Below are positions 34,934 through 43,850 of a DNA stretch of 64,000 bases, in pieces. A model generated the notes under the pieces. The model had not been told where the DNA came from. It was given only the letters and a program-made list of their open reading frames with translations, and did not search any database. Source of the stretch: a virus; the IMG/VR virus record IMGVR_UViG_3300040801_002290, positions 124,001 to 188,000 of that record. One strand, given 5' to 3'. The position numbers and the translations under genes are program-made. The first letter of the stretch is position 1, and each line of letters starts with the position of its first letter.

Positions 34934-37224
34934 TAAAAATCTAGCTCCGAAATATCAACTCGCGCAGTCCAAGTTATATTTTTAGCCGCTTCTCCGGTAA
35001 CCTGAATTCTGGCATTAGCAAAGTTGGCAAGCGGGTCAACAGGAGCCGGGGTAATGGTTTCTACGTCAATAGACACATCCCACGCAGGAACGTCTTTGTG
35101 AATCTCGTTAATAATCGGAGTTCCCAAGAGCCTACCAACACCCTCTCTTACATCAGTTGCGAAGGTAATCTCCCAATAGGCAGACTCGTCTGCAACTTCA
35201 TCGAAGTTGGTGGCTACTAGATAAACCTTAAATCCCGTCACGGTTCTGTCAAGTAGCGGAACGTGGTCGGAGGTATCCAGCCTCAAGTACGTGGGAGTAG
35301 CGTCAGTGGTTCTGACAAGCATCTGCATACTGCTGGCCTTTCCTCCAGTTCTTATAGCGTTAGGGGTGCCAGTCCTGTTTAAATCGGCATTAACAGAGTT
35401 ATAACCTGAAATTACAAACTCTACGTCCCTACGAGCATAAGAGGCCCTTGAAGCCGGGGAAATTCCCACGTACTCAACTCCCGCCCTGTCTATAACGTTG
35501 CTCTCTCCTCCAAGGATTGAGCGGAACCAGGCGTTTCCTGAAATTTCATTAAAAGAGCCGCCTAAAATAAAACCATGGTCAGAGGAGGTTGTTATTGAGT
35601 TACTGCTTCCGCCAAAAATAGCGTTGTTATTTCCCACATTCTCAATATTGTTTGAAACTCCGCTAACTATCATTCCATAACCATTGGCACTTGTTACTGT
35701 GGAGCCCTCAGAGGAAATTATTGCCCCTAAATAAGAGTCTGTAACAACCCCGGTGGCTGACCCTATAACAGTAGAATAGCTAGAGGTGACTACCTCTGAG
35801 CTATCTCCCCCAAAAAGACTGTTGGCAAATCCAACATTTCCCACAAGTCCGGTGATTCTGCCAAACCCGCCGTCTGAGGTTACCGTTACGCTTGAGTCCG
35901 AGTAATTTATGTATGCATTAGCACCTACAGCTACAGAGTCAGACGAGTTTCTTACCTCGGCCAACGTTCCCAATACTACACCATTAGCGGAGTCCCTAAG
36001 GTGCGTGTATGAGCCAATACTTACACCACTGTTAGAGTTTTGTAAATCTACTACTCTACCCACCCCAACAGCGTCAGTTGAGTTTCTGACTAGACCATAA
36101 CCGGGTACTATACCAATGGATGAAGTGGAGCTTTGGTCAACAATAGCTCCCCACCCCATAGAGATTGCCCCTTCTGACGTGTCTACACCCGCCTGAAAAC
36201 CTATAGCAATAGAGTTGTCAGATGTGTTTATTGAGGAATTTGCTCCAATAGCAATAGAACTATTCACAGTGTCTATAGTGGAACCGGACCCTATAGCTAA
36301 GCTGTCGTATGCATCAAAAGCGTAAACACCGTCTCCCATAACGATGTCGCTGTAGCTAGTCTGCAATCCGGGAAGAGTCGCACCAAAATATCCAGACGTG
36401 CCCCAGTAAAATGAGGTATCCACATTTTCAATGCTACTAAATGTACCAAACATTGAGCTACCGTACACAAGATAAGGGGCCAGACCAACACCCCCAATAG
36501 TGCTGTCAGACGTTTCTGAGACCACATGGTTTCTTCCTACAACCGTGTTGTCAGCGGAGGTATCCAGAACTTGTATTGCAGAGCCTATAGCAACAGAGCC
36601 AAGAGCGGTACCAGCCACTGTTGGTAGAGTAAACCCTGTTGTTCTTCCGTCGTCCGCTATGTACGGAGAGCCGCTGCCCCCGCCAGCACCTATAGCTTCA
36701 TAGGCTTCTTTCAAGGCCCCTTCAACATTTGCAGAGGTATAATAATTGTCCGCGTCGTCTATGGAGATGGAGGTGGCTGGAAAACCAGAGGGAACCGTGA
36801 TAGCTTCTATAGCATCATTTATTTCTATAAGAACGGTTTCTACATTATCTCCCGAAAAGTTTTCTCCGGTATCAGCAACTGCTATTTGAGAAGCGGTAGC
36901 AGAACTAAGAGCAATAGAAAGATTTATTATACCCCCGTATAGATAGTCAAGAGCAGCCTCTACATCCGTACTGGTAAACCCAGCCTCTGAGCTTGTAAAA
37001 GTAACAATTGAAGCATCTACCGAGGTTAGAAAAGCTTCTAAATAAGTCGGGTTTATTTTACCGCCGACAATTAAGTCTCCTACCTGTTCCGGAGTAAGAC
37101 CATTCAGATAACTCTCCAAAGAGTTAACAAAAATACGCAACAACTCCAGAGAGGTGTTGAGTTTTACTCTACCCTCCGCTAGTTTATCAGGTGCTAGAAT
37201 CTCATCAAACGGTATGAGTGGCAT
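34933..37224 (-). CDS. YadA-like beta-roll tail fibre (763 aa)
   Basis: The N-terminal 110 residues are homologous to the collagen-like fibre at 32610 and form a shared attachment region. The central 400 residues are repeats of the type SIAIGSGSTI, SIAIGANSSI, SIAIGFQAGV and SVAVGANAYI, the left-handed beta-roll of YadA-like trimeric adhesin heads, followed by a more diverged roll with FGGDSSEVVTSS and ILGGESNVI. The C-terminal 150 residues form a beta domain with LRLDTSDHVPLLDR. It looks like a trimeric adhesin fibre that binds the host surface. The stop is shared with the 49 aa gene. Confidence 0.8.
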   Translation of the reverse strand: MPLIPFDEILAPDKLAEGRVKLNTSLELLRIFVNSLESYLNGLTPEQVGDLIVGGKINPTYLEAFLTSVDASIVTFTSSEAGFTSTDVEAALDYLYGGIINLSIALSSATASQIAVADTGENFSGDNVETVLIEINDAIEAITVPSGFPATSISIDDADNYYTSANVEGALKEAYEAIGAGGGSGSPYIADDGRTTGFTLPTVAGTALGSVAIGSAIQVLDTSADNTVVGRNHVVSETSDSTIGGVGLAPYLVYGSSMFGTFSSIENVDTSFYWGTSGYFGATLPGLQTSYSDIVMGDGVYAFDAYDSLAIGSGSTIDTVNSSIAIGANSSINTSDNSIAIGFQAGVDTSEGAISMGWGAIVDQSSTSSIGIVPGYGLVRNSTDAVGVGRVVDLQNSNSGVSIGSYTHLRDSANGVVLGTLAEVRNSSDSVAVGANAYINYSDSSVTVTSDGGFGRITGLVGNVGFANSLFGGDSSEVVTSSYSTVIGSATGVVTDSYLGAIISSEGSTVTSANGYGMIVSGVSNNIENVGNNNAIFGGSSNSITTSSDHGFILGGSFNEISGNAWFRSILGGESNVIDRAGVEYVGISPASRASYARRDVEFVISGYNSVNADLNRTGTPNAIRTGGKASSMQMLVRTTDATPTYLRLDTSDHVPLLDRTVTGFKVYLVATNFDEVADESAYWEITFATDVREGVGRLLGTPIINEIHKDVPAWDVSIDVETITPAPVDPLANFANARIQVTGEAAKNITWTARVDISELDF

Positions 37225-37234
37225 TCATTTACTC

Positions 37235-37798
37235 CTAAAGTCCAGCTACAATAAGACCTTGGTTTTCCTTTACCTTCTTCTCTACGTCGAGAAGTAGCTT
37301 TCCTACCGTTCCAGGGTTGTTCATCATAGCCGTGGAAAAAATCCAAACAGCATTTGCCAACTCTGTCGGGCTGTACTGACCAGGAACATCGTACCCAAAC
37401 CCCTCTACAAGAGTAGAGACGTTGAAGGTCGTCTCAATATTAGCATTCCCAATTGGAGGAACGAAAACCGGGTCTCCCTCTTGAGTGTAGATGTTACCGT
37501 TAATAACTAGTCGATAGCTTCCAGCCCACGTCCTCATTCTCCAACCGTTGATAAGGAAGTAGGTGGAACCAAGGAAGTTTCCACCTACCGTTGGGTCCCC
37601 ACCTACGTTTCTCATAGCTTGCTCATACTTACCGTGGTCATACATTACGGACCACTCTTTCCAGGCCGAATAAATGTCTTCCTTAACATTCATCTCAGTT
37701 ACGCCTTCGTTTACAAGGACTAGTTTATTTACCCCGTCAAAAGTTACCTTATGACGATTCTCCCAATCCTGCCAGAAGGCGTAAAAGTACTGATTCAT
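37235..37798 (-). CDS. Conserved phage virion protein (187 aa)
   Basis: Shares the pattern FDGVNKLVLVNEGVTEMNVK, EDIYSAWKEWS, NVGGDPTVGGNFLGSTYFL, INGWRMRTWAG and INGNIYTQEGDPVFVPPIGN with a family found in many tailed phages, usually near tail and neck genes. No enzymatic motif is visible. It overlaps the 537 aa gene by one base and is 10 bases upstream of the YadA-like fibre. Presumed structural, perhaps tail-tip or neck. Confidence 0.75.
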   Translation of the reverse strand: MNQYFYAFWQDWENRHKVTFDGVNKLVLVNEGVTEMNVKEDIYSAWKEWSVMYDHGKYEQAMRNVGGDPTVGGNFLGSTYFLINGWRMRTWAGSYRLVINGNIYTQEGDPVFVPPIGNANIETTFNVSTLVEGFGYDVPGQYSPTELANAVWIFSTAMMNNPGTVGKLLLDVEKKVKENQGLIVAGL

Positions 37799-39411
37799 TA
37801 CTGATACTCTCTCCAGGTAATGTCCCCAGACACAGAAAGCTCGTCGGCAGGGTCAACCGGCTTTACAAACACACCAAGATAAGGGATGGTTCCATTATGC
37901 CAGGTGGACAAAAACTGATTTCCGGTGTACGGGAAAAGGTGGTCAACATTAATTGTCTTTCCTGGGTGAGTAATTCCTACGTAAATAATTCTTTCGGCCC
38001 CAGTAAGCACATCGTTTGAGTTCATGGTGTACTCAACAGCAGACTCAACGTCTTCATGAGGAATCCAGTTTGGAGTAGTTAATGTTGGGCTAAAGGCCAA
38101 CGCTACTCTAATGTTTCTTTCTGCGTCAAACGTAGTGTCTGTAGCGGAGAAGTTAAGAGCAAACGGAAGAGCAAAGATTCTGTTCTTTCTACCTTTGTAC
38201 ATGGCTGCTGTACGTATGGAGCCCAGGTGAGTATAGGATGCACCGGTAACAATCTTGGTATCCAAATCCTTACCAAAGAAATTGTGAATAGGGTCAACTA
38301 GTTGCTCCTGACCAACAGTTGCCAAATTGGCAAGAAACTCACTCGTGGAACCAGTAGTACCCAAGTTATGCTGCTCGAAAGAGACCGGAAGAGTTGCAGA
38401 GCGCATGTATGAGTAGTCCTGCTTATTGGTGTTTTCAAATATGTGAGCAGTGACTCTGGAGCCGTCTGGAGCAAATACACCAAATCTTACTCGACCACCG
38501 CCCAAATATGCTAAGTCAATCCACCAAATGTTATTTTTGGCGGGATTAACATTCATCTGAGAAATTCCCGTTCCGTCTAGCCTGTCAGTATTCCACTCAG
38601 ATTGAGGAACTCTTGTTTCTTCTACTCCGTTGCCCATATTCTTTCTCAAAACAACATTGAGAGTATGTTCATAAAGTTCGAAGAATAGACCGTCGTCCTC
38701 ATCGAAGTATCCCCAACGACGAACAACGTTGTCCTTACCTTCATCTCCCATGTCTACAGTCATTTTAATTAGCTGACTAACACCTGGGTGATATTGATGG
38801 TATTTATTGCTTCTTCGAATAATCGAATCTGTAGCACCAGTTCCGCAGCGCAGAATGTAAGTGCCCCTGTCAGAATCGTACTCACCCTCGGCTCCACCGA
38901 CAACAACATTGCTGAATAGGTGAGGAAGTTCATCGTAGGCGGGATTATAAGCACCGATTGTACGATACTGAGTAACTTGCAAAGCCCCAAAAGCATCGAA
39001 CTGACCGGAGCCTTCTGCAAATCTAATGTTGGCAGCACCTTTTACATCTACAGACTGAGCAAAGTATGGGTTATTTCCACCAACAAGTTGTGTCTGGTTT
39101 ACATGAAAGGATTCCTGACCAGAAACCTGAAAAGTCGTTCCATTAACTACGACAGTTTCTCCGACATCGAAGGAATTTAATTCAAAGCCGGGTAAAAGAA
39201 TTACATCAAGAGCCCCTGTGGTAGCAGTGGTAGGCAAGTGTTTAATAACATATCCACGAGTACCACTAACCTGACCAACAGCTTCGTCCCCAATTAGGAC
39301 TCCACTGCCAGTCGCGGCGATGTATTCTACGTGAAGGAAATGACTTATGTGAAAGCGCCTACCGGCACCATCAGGAGGCATTCCTATTGATGTTCTAGGA
39401 TGTGCGGACAT
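37798..39411 (-). CDS. Conserved virion structural protein (537 aa)
   Basis: Belongs to a recognisable phage family with DGLFFELYEHTLNVVLRKNM, LDGTGISQMNVNPAKNNIWW, and WIDLAYLGGGRVRFGVFAPD, then a YMRSATLPVSFE motif. The region from residues 150 to 360 is a beta-sandwich and is widespread in tail-associated structural proteins of diverse phages. An N-terminal IPDGAGRR-like start and Gly/Thr loops suggest an extended virion protein. It forms one unit with the 187 aa protein, as often in related phages. Confidence 0.75.
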   Translation of the reverse strand: MSAHPRTSIGMPPDGAGRRFHISHFLHVEYIAATGSGVLIGDEAVGQVSGTRGYVIKHLPTTATTGALDVILLPGFELNSFDVGETVVVNGTTFQVSGQESFHVNQTQLVGGNNPYFAQSVDVKGAANIRFAEGSGQFDAFGALQVTQYRTIGAYNPAYDELPHLFSNVVVGGAEGEYDSDRGTYILRCGTGATDSIIRRSNKYHQYHPGVSQLIKMTVDMGDEGKDNVVRRWGYFDEDDGLFFELYEHTLNVVLRKNMGNGVEETRVPQSEWNTDRLDGTGISQMNVNPAKNNIWWIDLAYLGGGRVRFGVFAPDGSRVTAHIFENTNKQDYSYMRSATLPVSFEQHNLGTTGSTSEFLANLATVGQEQLVDPIHNFFGKDLDTKIVTGASYTHLGSIRTAAMYKGRKNRIFALPFALNFSATDTTFDAERNIRVALAFSPTLTTPNWIPHEDVESAVEYTMNSNDVLTGAERIIYVGITHPGKTINVDHLFPYTGNQFLSTWHNGTIPYLGVFVKPVDPADELSVSGDITWREYQ

Positions 39412-39420
39412 TCAGCCTCC

Positions 39421-39792
39421 TTAGTTTGTTTCTTCTTCTTCTTCTTCTGACTCCTGTGGAAAAAACCAGGTCTGTTCCACGGACTCTTCTTCCTCTGGCT
39501 CCTGAGGCTGGTCGAAGGGCCAGTCCTGTGCCAACTCTAGAAGTTTTTCATTCCATCTTTCTTCGTAGGACTTTTTTAGAGGAATTACCAACCAATGACC
39601 CCTTGGCCAAGTTCCTTCTTCCCCAACATCCCACGTCTTGTTGAAGTTGTGCCAGCCGTCAAATTCTGGCTGGGTTTCAAAGTACCCCTGTAGACCATCT
39701 TCCGGGTCTACAGGGATACCATTCTGAATTCTAAAGAGTCGGTAGCGCAGCTTTCGCCTATTAAGCTCCCGAATATCTAATTTTACGGCCAT
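39421..39792 (-). CDS. Hypothetical virion-operon protein with acidic tail (123 aa)
   Basis: The first 80 residues have a basic helix (ELNRRKLRYRLFRIQNGIPV) and a Trp-rich stretch (FDGWHNFNKTWDVGEEGTW). The end is a run of Glu (EEPEEEESVEQTWFFPQESE). Such acidic tails often hold a binding partner during assembly. No family recognised. It lies between two large virion genes. Confidence 0.6.
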   Translation of the reverse strand: MAVKLDIRELNRRKLRYRLFRIQNGIPVDPEDGLQGYFETQPEFDGWHNFNKTWDVGEEGTWPRGHWLVIPLKKSYEERWNEKLLELAQDWPFDQPQEPEEEESVEQTWFFPQESEEEEEETN

Positions 39793-39810
39793 TAGTTACC
39801 ACCAATCTCA

Positions 39811-41328
39811 TTAAACTGGGTTGCTATAGTTACGTTCAAGGGCGGAAACCAAGGAGAAGGTCTGTCCTACTGACCTACCGATGGTACCGTTTAGACGCAC
39901 GAACTGTGCGGTAGAAAGTCCAATAGCGACAACTACTACACCAGCGTCTGTGGCTGGAGTACGACCCCCTTGGATATTACCGTCATAATCAAAGGTCCAG
40001 TTCACAAATGCCTGAGAATTAACAAGACCAGTAATTGGGGTACCACTGTTGTCGTTTACAATGATAGCATTAGTTGTTCCGTAGTTTCCACCTGGGTTGG
40101 TGTTGAAGAACATCCAGTACTTGGCAGAAGCGTCGTTCTGCAAGTTGTCGTTGAAGTTAATGGTTCCAGCGGCAACGAAGGGGAAGGTCTGAGAAGAGCC
40201 GTTTGCATCACGGAATTCAATTCTGTTGGTGTCGTTGGAGTTGAAGTCGTCTACGAAAACTCCAGTACCGGTAACCAACGTATCTCCAAGGAAGCTTAGT
40301 AGCTGAGGAGCGATGTTTCCGTTTACGTTTCCGAAACCATCTGTCGGAACATCATCGTTGATATTGGAAGCCTGACGGTTGCGATACTGAGTAAATTCGT
40401 ATACTCTTTCAGCTACCTGACCGTCTGCGTCAACGATAACGTTGAAGGGGTACCAGTCAGCGCCGATTTGCCTCTCCCCAATGTATGACTCCCAATTTGT
40501 GCCATCTGCACTCGGGTCAGTGGTTCCACTTGTGGCAATTAGACAACGGTACCACCTGTCGTTAATAGGTGATTGAACAACGTCTCCTGGGGTATAAGAA
40601 GTCCCGGAAACCCAAAGAGTAAACCCATCACCAATAAGGTAGCTAATCTTCATGTTGGCATAAACACCCTGTAATCCACCGTCATCAATATCAATATCAG
40701 CAGCAACAATCTTAGGGTCAAGGGCGTTAGCAAGAGGAAGCTTGTACACGGTGTAGTCAATGACATTTACGGCCTGTTCTGCAAGGCTGGACTGAGAATA
40801 AACCTTACCCTGCTCACGAAGGAAGGCTGTGAAAAAGTCTCGGTAGTCAAAATCTCCGTGAGTAGCATCGCCGTAAACCTTTACGGCTTCGTTTACTGGA
40901 CCAGTATATACCGTATCAGTAGTTGAGGCGGTATTACCAGCAACTTGCTGATAGTATGCCTGGTCCGCGAGGGGGTCATTCATAAGACCTAGAGTGATGA
41001 AACCGAAGTACTCTTCTTGCGAAACACCCACAGCGTCACGAAGAGACCAACCACCGTCACGAATCAACTCTCTGGTAGTTTGGTCATCCCAATCCCACCC
41101 GTTGATAACATCGAATTTAGCTTCCGTAATAGCTTCTAGGGGGAAGGGAAGCTTGATAAGGTTTGCGTCGTCCTTCCATTCTTCCTTACAGAAAGAGTAA
41201 ACCGCCTGTAGGGTTACACCATCGTCACTCAGGTTTCCAGCCTTTAGAAGCTGAATGGTTTTACCCGTGGTGTCGAAAATAATCTCGGTTGCCTGAGAAA
41301 GCTGGTCCGGGTCAATAATTTTTGCCAT
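39811..41328 (-). CDS. Conserved virion structural protein, probably abundant (505 aa)
   Basis: The N-terminal 120 residues (TTGKTIQLLKAGNLSDDGVT, YSFCKEEWKDDANLIKLPFP, EAKFDVINGWDWDDQTTREL) match a conserved phage structural family. Near residue 240 is a chitin-binding-like turn, LWVSGTSYTPGDVVQS. The last 9 residues, LERNYSNPV, are nearly the same as those of the next gene (FDRNYSNPV). The leader contains the very strong ribosome site AGGAGGGAGGA and a TAGAAT box, so the protein is probably made in large amounts. A tail tube, sheath or baseplate role is possible but not shown. Confidence 0.75.
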   Translation of the reverse strand: MAKIIDPDQLSQATEIIFDTTGKTIQLLKAGNLSDDGVTLQAVYSFCKEEWKDDANLIKLPFPLEAITEAKFDVINGWDWDDQTTRELIRDGGWSLRDAVGVSQEEYFGFITLGLMNDPLADQAYYQQVAGNTASTTDTVYTGPVNEAVKVYGDATHGDFDYRDFFTAFLREQGKVYSQSSLAEQAVNVIDYTVYKLPLANALDPKIVAADIDIDDGGLQGVYANMKISYLIGDGFTLWVSGTSYTPGDVVQSPINDRWYRCLIATSGTTDPSADGTNWESYIGERQIGADWYPFNVIVDADGQVAERVYEFTQYRNRQASNINDDVPTDGFGNVNGNIAPQLLSFLGDTLVTGTGVFVDDFNSNDTNRIEFRDANGSSQTFPFVAAGTINFNDNLQNDASAKYWMFFNTNPGGNYGTTNAIIVNDNSGTPITGLVNSQAFVNWTFDYDGNIQGGRTPATDAGVVVVAIGLSTAQFVRLNGTIGRSVGQTFSLVSALERNYSNPV

Positions 41329-41402
41329 GAAATCCTCCCTCCTATAGGAGATGAATGCTTAGTTTGTTCCTCATTCTATCAAAACCCCAGGATTATTACT
41401 AC

Positions 41403-42983
41403 TTAGACTGGGTTTGAATAGTTTCTATCAAATCTTTGCTGTACTGGAATAGTTACACCGTTAGAGGTTAGTGTAGAAGAGATACCCAACCACACATATT
41501 GTATGTTGTGTATGTATACGTCAACATCAACATCTCCTGTGTAGTTATATTGGAAGGAGAAGGTAGTTCCAGAGCTTTCCACACCTGCCAATTCTACACC
41601 GTCGCTCTTTCTGTAGACTCTGACCTCGCTGCCAGCGACAAGACCAGTAACAGAAAAAGTCTGAGTATTCTGAACCGTCGTTGTTGCTCCTGTGCCGTTA
41701 GTTACGCTAATACCAGAACCACCGGACACCTGTAGTGTTACAGAGCCTCCTGAGTTGTTGTAAATAGCGGCGTTTGTGGTGCCGTCTGCCCCGTAGCCTG
41801 TAAAAATAAAATTAGAAAGTACATATGTACCAGGAGAAGTGATTAGAATCGCGTGTCCAGTACCGCCAGATTGGAAGGTAATTCCGCTCATTTGCGTTGT
41901 ATCAGTGAGAAGCATCGCTCCACCCGTGTCGGTAGAGTTGGAAATTGTGTTATTTCTAAACTCAACCACTCCGGGAGAGATTCTTCCACATCCCTGGAAG
42001 GCGTTACCCGTAACTACGTGACTTTGCGCCGCCGTGTCCGTGCCAAACTGAACGGTACTACTGATTTCGGTTACGGTGTTTCCGGTAAAGGTAAAGGTAT
42101 TAACGGAGTTTGTGTTGAATTCAAGTCGGGCAAAGGGACCGGCTGTCGTGATGGTAGAGTTTCTTAGAATGAAGTGTGTTTCTCCGGTGCCGCCTTGAAC
42201 TTTTAGATAGTATTTATCATTGCTGATGTTTCTGTTCTCAAAAGCTATAACAATACCCGAGTCCTCAAACCAACTATTTCCCGTAGCCGCTCCGAAAGTA
42301 AGTGGCCCTTGCAATCCATAAACACCTGTAATCAATTCTCTTATTACTCCGTGTGCTTTGTTTGCAGCAGTGCTTCCATCCTCGGTAGATACCTCAAGGA
42401 AATTTCCCCTGTCTCCCGTCGTGCCGCCAGTAACAACTAATCCGTCATTACCAATACGTATAATATCCACCGCAACGTTAATACCTCCACCCAATCCCTT
42501 GGACTGAGTGGTAAAGTCTGAGCCAAATTGTGTAATAGCTGCCAGGTTTAGGTTGGCGAAGCTACCGGCGCGAGCTACGGTAAGACCGTTTGTGTTCATG
42601 GTAGAAGCCTGAGAGCCGTCTAGAACAAGACAATCCCAGTCTGGAGCAACTTCAAGGTGGGTAAATGTTTTTCTGTCTCCACCGGCCATTTTGAAACTTA
42701 CTCTGTCTGTACCGTCACCTAAATGCATCGCATGGGCCGGGTTAGCATCAAGCCAGGAACCTTGCTGAGCGAAATTGTTAGACCAGATATAAATCAGAGT
42801 ATTTGAAACGTTTCTTGCTGTAGTCGTAAAGTAAACTTGGCCAGTAGTAATGTTAAAAGTAGATACTACTGAGTTCGTTCCCTCCATAACAACAGTGTTA
42901 GAGGTTCCACCGGAGCCAGTCCACCCAGTAGTGTTTTCAGCGTTGGTTATCGTTGTCCTAGTGTCGGTTACGACTACTGCCAT
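41403..42983 (-). CDS. Beta-helical virion protein with NYSNPV tail (526 aa)
   Basis: Rich in Thr, Gly, Asn and Ser with regularly spaced strands (FRNNTISNSTDTGGAMLL, TGHAILITSPGTYVLSNF), typical of right-handed beta-helix or solenoid proteins. The C-terminal 100 residues form an Ig-like domain (VTGLVAGSEVRVYRKSDGVE), ending QQRFDRNYSNPV. That end nearly repeats the end of the 505 aa protein. Start is an ATG that shares its base with the stop of the 160 aa gene. A predicted fibre, spike or tail-surface protein. Confidence 0.7.
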   Translation of the reverse strand: MAVVVTDTRTTITNAENTTGWTGSGGTSNTVVMEGTNSVVSTFNITTGQVYFTTTARNVSNTLIYIWSNNFAQQGSWLDANPAHAMHLGDGTDRVSFKMAGGDRKTFTHLEVAPDWDCLVLDGSQASTMNTNGLTVARAGSFANLNLAAITQFGSDFTTQSKGLGGGINVAVDIIRIGNDGLVVTGGTTGDRGNFLEVSTEDGSTAANKAHGVIRELITGVYGLQGPLTFGAATGNSWFEDSGIVIAFENRNISNDKYYLKVQGGTGETHFILRNSTITTAGPFARLEFNTNSVNTFTFTGNTVTEISSTVQFGTDTAAQSHVVTGNAFQGCGRISPGVVEFRNNTISNSTDTGGAMLLTDTTQMSGITFQSGGTGHAILITSPGTYVLSNFIFTGYGADGTTNAAIYNNSGGSVTLQVSGGSGISVTNGTGATTTVQNTQTFSVTGLVAGSEVRVYRKSDGVELAGVESSGTTFSFQYNYTGDVDVDVYIHNIQYVWLGISSTLTSNGVTIPVQQRFDRNYSNPV

Positions 42984-43465
42984 TATAGGTTACTCCAAGG
43001 TTCTTTTTCTATCTGACCGGGAGTTTCCCAAGGCCCGGTTTTTTTGAGACGGTCATAAAGAACAATTGCTAAGGCGTGATACGGCCAAAGTAGTGCTTTG
43101 TTCTGAACAGTCTGAATGTACACGGACTTATCTTCTTCTCTCCTGTTTCCTAGAGAAGGTCGGTAGTTTGAACTTCCAAAAATATACAAAGCATTTTCCG
43201 GGTGTACGAAACTTTCTAAGTCTTCGTCTCCCCTAGGCTCTACATACACATGTGTATACTCTTTTTTCACGGCTAAAATATCTTCCATGGAGTGATACTC
43301 TTGTAAATCTACCTCTCTCCATTCACTATGGCGTATGCCTGTAACCGGAAACATGCTCCAGTCTTGCACGGCAAAATCCCTCATCATAAGGTTCCAAGAA
43401 TTCGCCTCTCGGAGTGGGTAGTCCCACCCTATGTCCCAATTTCCCGCCACAGCAATTTTCGCCAT
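42983..43465 (-). CDS. Possible SPOUT (TrmH-like) alpha/beta-knot protein (160 aa)
   Basis: Begins MAKIAVAGNWDIGWDYPLRE. Residues 70-150 read YTHVYVEPRGDEDLESFVHP, ENALYIFGSSNYRP and, later, NKALLWPYHALAIVLYDRLK. The VYVEPRG, LYIFG and final ALxxAIVLYDRL elements resemble the knotted core of SpoU/TrmH-type RNA methyltransferases, where a GxExxG loop and an LNxxxAxxIxLYE helix bind S-adenosylmethionine. The NG or NE in the classic loop is not conserved, so activity is uncertain. It is odd among virion genes. It has its own promoter and follows a terminator. Confidence 0.4.
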   Translation of the reverse strand: MAKIAVAGNWDIGWDYPLREANSWNLMMRDFAVQDWSMFPVTGIRHSEWREVDLQEYHSMEDILAVKKEYTHVYVEPRGDEDLESFVHPENALYIFGSSNYRPSLGNRREEDKSVYIQTVQNKALLWPYHALAIVLYDRLKKTGPWETPGQIEKEPWSNL

Positions 43466-43484
43466 ATGTATTACCTCTCATGGA

Positions 43485-43513
43485 ATTATACACTAGAATG
43501 ACAGCAAAGTAAA
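43485..43513 (-). promoter_or_regulatory. Promoter (TTTACT-17-TATAAT)
   Basis: On the minus strand, TTTACT (43513-43508), a 17-base spacer and TATAAT (43490-43485) precede the 160 aa gene's ribosome site. The -35 overlaps the T-run of the adjacent terminator, a compact terminator-promoter fusion. Confidence 0.55.
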
Positions 43514-43514
43514 A

Positions 43515-43533
43515 GGCCCGGATTTACCGGGCC
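43515..43533 (-). terminator. Rho-independent terminator
   Basis: GGCCCGG and CCGGGCC arms with a five-base loop are followed on the minus strand by TTTTACT. This ends the transcript of the 68 aa gene upstream. Confidence 0.75.
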
Positions 43534-43555
43534 ATAATACCACCTGATTGTATAC

Positions 43556-43762
43556 TTACTCTGGACGCTCTCTCTGCCCGCGCATAAGCTCTCTAATAGC
43601 CATATGGAACTCTCGTCTATCGCTTCCTATAATGGCCTCCTCTCCGGGCTGCTCGATAATAAAACCCTCGATTTCGCTTGAAATCTCTAGAGTTACACCC
43701 TCAATCATAGCTACTCTGAAAAGCATTGGGTTTGCTAAAGAACTATTTAGTCTAATTACCAT
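43556..43762 (-). CDS. Small hypothetical protein (68 aa)
   Basis: A strong AGGAGG ribosome site precedes the ATG. The protein reads VIRLNSSLANPMLFRVAMIE, then VTLEISSEIEGFIIEQPGEE, with a basic helical end (FHMAIRELMRGQRERPE). It is flanked by its own leader hairpin and a terminator, so it is a separate, possibly highly expressed transcription unit. No family recognised. Confidence 0.6.
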   Translation of the reverse strand: MVIRLNSSLANPMLFRVAMIEGVTLEISSEIEGFIIEQPGEEAIIGSDRREFHMAIRELMRGQRERPE

Positions 43763-43782
43763 TTTATTCCTCCTATTAAAAC

Positions 43783-43800
43783 GGGCTATAAATAAAGCCC
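43783..43800 (-). terminator. Leader hairpin / possible attenuator
   Basis: GGGCT and AGCCC arms with an eight-base A/T loop, followed on the minus strand by GTTTTA and then AGGAGG. It lies between a promoter (43819-43847) and the 68 aa gene, so it could end the upstream transcript, attenuate the downstream gene, or both. Confidence 0.5.
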
Positions 43801-43802
43801 GA

Positions 43803-43850
43803 GAATTTCTACAAACTCATTATATCATCGAGCAGGAATATCTACAAACT
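43803..43850. repeat. Two 15-bp direct repeats around a promoter
   Basis: GAATTTCTACAAACT (43803-43817) and GAATATCTACAAACT (43836-43850) differ at one base. They flank the -10 box, and the second overlaps the -35 box and the stop codon of the upstream gene. Possible operator pair. Confidence 0.5.
43819..43847 (-). promoter_or_regulatory. Promoter (TTGTAG-17-TATAAT)
   Basis: On the minus strand, TTGTAG (43847-43842) and a perfect TATAAT (43824-43819) are 17 bases apart, ahead of the leader hairpin and the 68 aa gene. Confidence 0.55.
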
